Assembly: GCA_963836425.1 (NCBI GenBank)
Contig: CAWIJJ010000006.1
Span: forward strand, 806,001 to 870,000
DNA length: 64,000 bases
Source: CAWIJJ01 sp963836425
GTDB lineage: Bacteria; Acidobacteriota; Terriglobia; Bryobacterales; Bryobacteraceae
Direction of reading: 5' to 3'
The stretch's first letter is position 1; every line of letters begins with the position of its first letter. Under the pieces are notes generated by a model. That model was not told the DNA's origin, searched no databases, and saw nothing but the letters and a program-made list of their open reading frames with translations. Made by a program: the position numbers and the translations under genes. Shown here piece after piece: positions 60,575 through 64,000 of the stretch.

Positions 60575-61363
60575 TCAGGCGGGAAACTCCAACTGCCCCG
60601 CGTAATCAGGAAATGCGGCACGGAACCCTTTGGACCAGTTTGCCGGCAGAATCACGCGTTGAACATCATCGATGCCAAATCGAATATCGCTCAGGGCCCG
60701 CCATTCCCGTTCCATATAGAAATTCTTTTCATCATCAGCGATGCTGGAGGCGCAGAACGGCACGCAGTAGCTCAGGAATTCCCGATCAACGCCGCGCATG
60801 AGAACCTCGATATCCGTGAGCAGGTTTGTGATTTTTGGATTGAGTTTCTCATCTGCTGGCGTGCTTTCCTCATATTGCCTCACGAGCAAGAAAAACAACT
60901 CCATACGTTTTGCGTAAAACGCGCTGATGAATGAATTCAGGAAGAATGCTCGTGAATACTGTCCCGCGGATAAATCGCGCGCTGCCCAGTCCACCTGTGG
61001 CCGGTAATCCACGATCGAGTCATTCGCGATATAGAAAACCGGCGTTGCGCCCTTCGTTAGAAGAAAAGACTTGCGGAAGGCGAGACCCAAGCGGCTGTAC
61101 TTCTTCATGTGAATGGAAAGGTCTTGAACCGGAATATCGCAGAAGCAAACGGCTGCCGCCTGGTGGACCTTCCGTTCGGAGAACCACCCCACACCGAGAG
61201 TTGTCTCCACTGGCGGTTTGGTCGAACCGTCTGGATTCCGAGGCACCCGCAGTTCACCGGAACGTAAGATCGTTAACAAGAGATCGAACTGCTTCTCTTC
61301 GCTTTCGAGGGCGCGTCCGACGAAGTGGGTCAGTTCGTTCGATACGTATCGTTGAGTGCTCAT
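60575..61363 (-). CDS. AbiGi-like abortive infection protein
   Basis: A 262-residue protein matching the AbiGi-type abortive phage resistance family: RYVSNELTHFVGRAL at the N-terminus, VCFCDIPVQDLSIHMKKYSRLGLAFRKSFLLTKGATPVFYIA in the centre and KNFYMEREWRA later. In AbiG the two-gene system has AbiGi as the antitoxin-like component. It overlaps the upstream PIN-like gene by 4 nt (ATGA), so the two are coupled. No AbiGii-like partner is present. Confidence 0.8.
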   Translation of the reverse strand: MSTQRYVSNELTHFVGRALESEEKQFDLLLTILRSGELRVPRNPDGSTKPPVETTLGVGWFSERKVHQAAAVCFCDIPVQDLSIHMKKYSRLGLAFRKSFLLTKGATPVFYIANDSIVDYRPQVDWAARDLSAGQYSRAFFLNSFISAFYAKRMELFFLLVRQYEESTPADEKLNPKITNLLTDIEVLMRGVDREFLSYCVPFCASSIADDEKNFYMEREWRALSDIRFGIDDVQRVILPANWSKGFRAAFPDYAGQLEFPA

Positions 61364-62499
61364 GATCGTTCAAAGTTGGCACTACTAGCGATGTCATTCG
61401 CGCCGATAGTCGGCCGGCGCTTTGGCTGCCACTGATCAATTGCCGAAGGCAGTTCATCGAGGCTCCGAAGGAGTGCGGTATGCATGCGTTCTCCCAGATG
61501 GGACGCCTGGAGCACGTGCCGACACGCCTTTTCGGTCACAACGATATCGCAGTACGGCACGGCAAGCGCCAATGCGTCAATGTCGTAAACATCGTTGGCG
61601 CTCCACTGTTTGTCCCGATTTCGATGCCACGCCGTCTTGATGGCAATCGAGACTTCTGTACTAGGCATGGAGCGAACCAATCGCCGCGCTGACTCCTTAT
61701 CTGATGCCACATCCGTAAGCGCGAGGCCTCTGTCCTTCAACGCAGGTGGAAGGATGTTCTGAAATTCGATTATGAGTTCGCGGACGGACACGAGATCGTG
61801 TAGTCGTCCGCGCCGCCATCTGGTCTCAGCGTCGAGCCTAGCAGTCTGCGCCCGCTCCTCTGCGGCACGATTTTCGGCTATTTGAATCACGGCTTCGGGA
61901 TTCCAGCCGTATGCCCGTATTTCCGGCACTTCATCGTCTGTCGGACCTCTCAGTACTGACCTCTCCATCCGCAGAGTCGTCTCTGCAATGAACTGATCGA
62001 ATGTGTCTGGCCCTACGCGCCCACGAACGCGCTCAGTCTCGTCCCCATTTGGCCCCATTATCCTTAGTCCGCTTTGAATTCCCGCACTATGCCGAACGCC
62101 ACGACCAATGAGCGGCACCTCCGCAAGCAGACTCGGCAACTTGGCGATGGGGTCGAGCATCGAAGAAAGTTCGACTTCCATGACCACCACGCGGCTGACG
62201 AGCGTTGCGAAGTCTGTCAATTCCTCCATGACATCCGCTATTGCTCGACGTTGCGCCGGATCTCTTATCTTGAGCATCTCAGCGTAGTGCGTTCCAGACA
62301 GAACGAAGATCGCCGCCCCTGCACGGCGGGCGGCACGGCAAGCCTCCAACGCGACCACGGCCGATTTGCTCTGTGGAGACCCTTTCGCGGCTTGGGCCAT
62401 GTAGATCCAGTGGTTGAGGTCGAAGTAGACGATCTTCAGCGCGTCGGACGGCAGTCGCAAAAGCCGTGGCCAAACAAGGACCGGCGGGTTCTCTCTCAT
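61360..62499 (-). CDS. PIN-like nuclease candidate, partner of the AbiGi-like protein
   Basis: A 379-residue protein of no named family recognised by me, with acidic residues in PIN-domain order: Asp27 in IVYFDLNHWIYMAQA, Glu74 in LSGTHYAEMLKI, and Asp306/Asp308 in DVYDIDALALAVPYCDIVVTEK with Asp318. The middle (residues 120-300) is a charged helical insertion, larger than in ordinary PIN proteins of about 130-150 residues. A PIN-like RNase toxin is a reasonable inference. It shares its last 4 nt with the AbiGi-like start and is the first gene of the pair. Confidence 0.65.
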   Translation of the reverse strand: MRENPPVLVWPRLLRLPSDALKIVYFDLNHWIYMAQAAKGSPQSKSAVVALEACRAARRAGAAIFVLSGTHYAEMLKIRDPAQRRAIADVMEELTDFATLVSRVVVMEVELSSMLDPIAKLPSLLAEVPLIGRGVRHSAGIQSGLRIMGPNGDETERVRGRVGPDTFDQFIAETTLRMERSVLRGPTDDEVPEIRAYGWNPEAVIQIAENRAAEERAQTARLDAETRWRRGRLHDLVSVRELIIEFQNILPPALKDRGLALTDVASDKESARRLVRSMPSTEVSIAIKTAWHRNRDKQWSANDVYDIDALALAVPYCDIVVTEKACRHVLQASHLGERMHTALLRSLDELPSAIDQWQPKRRPTIGANDIASSANFERS

Positions 62500-62969
62500 T
62501 ACACGTGCCTATGGAGCCTGCCGTTGGCCACAGCCACTATATTTCGGAAAGATCCAAACATACGCATCGTAGTGCGGCGGCTGATGCGGATCACACCACG
62601 CTGCCAAGTCCGAACTCGGCACCCTGCGCTGCCTACCATGGTCCATCGCTGGCTCCTCTCAACAATCGTACCGTTCCTAACACCCGAAAGGGCTCGTTGT
62701 GCATTGAAAACAAGTGAAAGAAAGCATTCGATCACACGCACACACGATCCGTTGCGATAACCCCGGACAGGCACCAATTGCGGTTGGGCGCGATCGCGAG
62801 CGCCTAGGAGGAACTGGATTGGCGGTGTCTATTGTGAAGGTGGCTGAACTACAACAACAACACTGAATCGAACTACGAAGAATGGCTTTTCAGGGCTGCG
62901 ATCTGCCAAATAGCCTGATCACGACCGAGAAACGCGCTTCCCACGTGTGATCAGATCGATTTGAGCGCA
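62500..62969. other. Stretch without a supported gene, right edge of the defence island
   Basis: Several short frames, none with family similarity or ribosome binding sites. No tRNA or obvious repeat seen. It separates the minus-strand PIN/AbiGi operon from the permease gene. Confidence 0.4.
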
Positions 62970-64000
62970 TCACCCGTTCCGAAGCGCGGCAATAGGATCC
63001 ATCTTCATCGCCCGGCGCGCCGGAACGTAAATGGCTACGACCGCGGCCGCCAGCAGCGCCACCGGAATTCCCACAAATGTCGCCAGGTCGCCGGCGCTTA
63101 CTCCCCAAATCAACGAGGCCATGACCCGCGCCATCGCGAATGCCAGCGCCAGTCCCGCCGCCAGTCCGGCCGCGGTCGTGGCAAGGCCGCGGCGGAACAC
63201 CATCGCCAGCACGGTGCTTCGCGGCGCTCCCAGCGCCACCCGAATGCCGATCTCGTGCTTCTGCTCTCCCACCAGGTACGCCATCACCCCGTACACGCCC
63301 ACCGTGGAAAGCGCCAGCGCCAGAATCCCGAAGGCTCCCATCATCACCGCCACGTAAATCAGCCCCGTAGCTTCGTGCCGCATCATCGTATCCATCGTGC
63401 GGACATCCGCCACCGGCTGCTCGGCGTCAACCCCGCGGATCGCCGCCGTCACCGCCGGAGCGGCCCGCATCGGATCGCCCGCCGTGCGAACCGCGATGTC
63501 CATCCACAACCGGGGTACCTGTTGGTACGGCACGTAGGCCACCGACCGGAATCCGCGATCGTACATGCTGTGCGGCACGTCCGACACCTCGCCCACCACC
63601 GTCGTCCACGGTCCCGGTCCCGCCGGGATCACCGTGCGGAACCGGCGGCCCACGGGGGATTCGCCCGGCCAGTAGCGCTGCGCCAGGTGCTCGCTGACAA
63701 CCGCGACCGGCGGCGAATCCGGGCCATCACGGGAATCGAGCAGGCGGCCCCGTTTGAGCGCAATCCGCAAGGTGGAAAAGTAGTTCTGGCTGACGGACTG
63801 CTGCATGGCGGCAGGCTGCTCGCCCGGTTCCGGCGCGCGTCCTTCAATCTCCACCTCTTCATACGTCGAATGCTGCGAATACGGGAGTGCGGTGACCGCG
63901 GCGGCGTCCTTCACGGCCGGCGTCTCCGAGATCCGCTCCAGCACCTCGCGATAAAAACCCGCCTGTTTCCACGGCTCTTCGTACTTGTTCGCGGTGATCG
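62970..64000 (-). CDS. MacB/ADOP-type ABC permease, C-terminal part
   Basis: A partial gene: the frame is open to the window end, so only the last 343 residues are seen. It contains the periplasmic MacB-PCD-like domain (VAVVSEHLAQRYWPGESPVGRRFRTV ... VVGEVSDVPHSMYD) and the FtsX-like permease domain (YVAVMMGAFGILALALSTVGVYGVMAYLVGEQKHEIGIRVALGA ... VFRRGLATTAAGLAAGLALAFA), ending PARRAMKMDPIAALRNG, the family hallmark terminus. Acidobacteria encode very many such permeases. Substrate is unknown. Confidence 0.9.
   Translation of the reverse strand, partial: ITANKYEEPWKQAGFYREVLERISETPAVKDAAAVTALPYSQHSTYEEVEIEGRAPEPGEQPAAMQQSVSQNYFSTLRIALKRGRLLDSRDGPDSPPVAVVSEHLAQRYWPGESPVGRRFRTVIPAGPGPWTTVVGEVSDVPHSMYDRGFRSVAYVPYQQVPRLWMDIAVRTAGDPMRAAPAVTAAIRGVDAEQPVADVRTMDTMMRHEATGLIYVAVMMGAFGILALALSTVGVYGVMAYLVGEQKHEIGIRVALGAPRSTVLAMVFRRGLATTAAGLAAGLALAFAMARVMASLIWGVSAGDLATFVGIPVALLAAAVVAIYVPARRAMKMDPIAALRNG

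Noticed and set aside
1..64000. CRISPR arrays, tRNA and rRNA genes
   Set aside because: No regularly spaced repeats of 24-40 bp, no cloverleaf with T-loop consensus and no rRNA-like segments were seen by eye; a tRNAscan run would be decisive.

Overview
The window looks like a chromosome segment of a high-GC acidobacterium, probably of the Bryobacterales/Solibacter type. This is inferred from the gene repertoire rather than from any marker gene: an Oar-like TonB-dependent receptor with an N-terminal carboxypeptidase-regulatory domain, twin-arginine sugar-phosphate isomerase-like proteins, tandem DUF4097 proteins under an ECF sigma/anti-sigma pair, a TPR plus TolB-like propeller, a redoxin next to a cytochrome/copper-monooxygenase-like protein, and an ADOP/MacB-type permease. 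No rRNA, tRNA or CRISPR array was seen.

Layout. 0-9.8 kb: housekeeping and periplasmic genes (cation/proton antiporter, HD protein, two Tat-exported isomerase-like proteins, FlK-like thioesterase, two heme-c proteins, a RodZ-like HTH protein, a phosphodiesterase and pyrD). 9.9-11.5 kb: toxin-antitoxin-like island with two DUF433 genes, each followed by a ruined DUF5615 partner, then a DUF4160-DUF2442 pair. 11.8-17.4 kb: four consecutive genes (histidine kinase, response regulator, TPR/TolB-like propeller, di-heme peroxidase), all broken by single-base frameshifts. 17.6-21.1 kb: an apparent AAA-ATPase/TIR defence gene cut in two by a decayed ISAzo13-type element. 21.4-28.1 kb: a complete minus-strand cytochrome c maturation operon of unusual type (CcmE has Cys-x3-Tyr in place of the heme-binding His, CcmH is cysteine rich, there is no CcmG, and two extra genes are present). 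28.2-33.2 kb: N-acetyltransferase-like protein, B3 metallo-beta-lactamase-like protein and the TonB receptor. 33.5-40.8 kb: SnoaL-like protein, a HAD / deoxyhypusine-synthase-like / PfkB kinase operon, then ECF sigma / HEAT anti-sigma / two DUF4097 proteins, then an outer-membrane barrel. 41.5-47.2 kb: redoxin, cytochrome/Cu-monooxygenase-like protein, PAP2 phosphatase, a BamA-like barrel and a secreted protein with kinase-like motifs. 47.3-50.9 kb: sulfate assimilation cysD-cysN-cysH and an A-type Fe-S carrier. 51.1-59.6 kb: a second ECF sigma/anti-sigma set with a CpxP-like protein, a lipoprotein, a TPR operon and two large secreted enzymes. 59.9-62.5 kb: a defence island with brnTA (perfect palindrome upstream, 12-bp direct repeats on both sides) and a two-gene operon of a PIN-like nuclease and an AbiGi-like protein. 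63-64 kb: the C-terminal part of an ABC permease running off the window.

How the genes fit together. The Ccm operon would supply the heme-c proteins seen here (2959-4299, 6535-6948, 42051-43469 and the broken peroxidase). CysDN makes APS and CysH carries the Cys motifs of an iron-sulfur APS reductase, so no APS kinase is needed; CysN accordingly keeps only a P-loop-less remnant of that domain. The best candidates for undescribed biology are the PIN-like/AbiGi-like pair, the AAA-TIR gene interrupted by an IS, the secreted kinase-like protein and the HAD/DHS-like/PfkB operon. The dense indels between about 10.3 and 19.4 kb should first be checked against reads, because some may be assembly errors.
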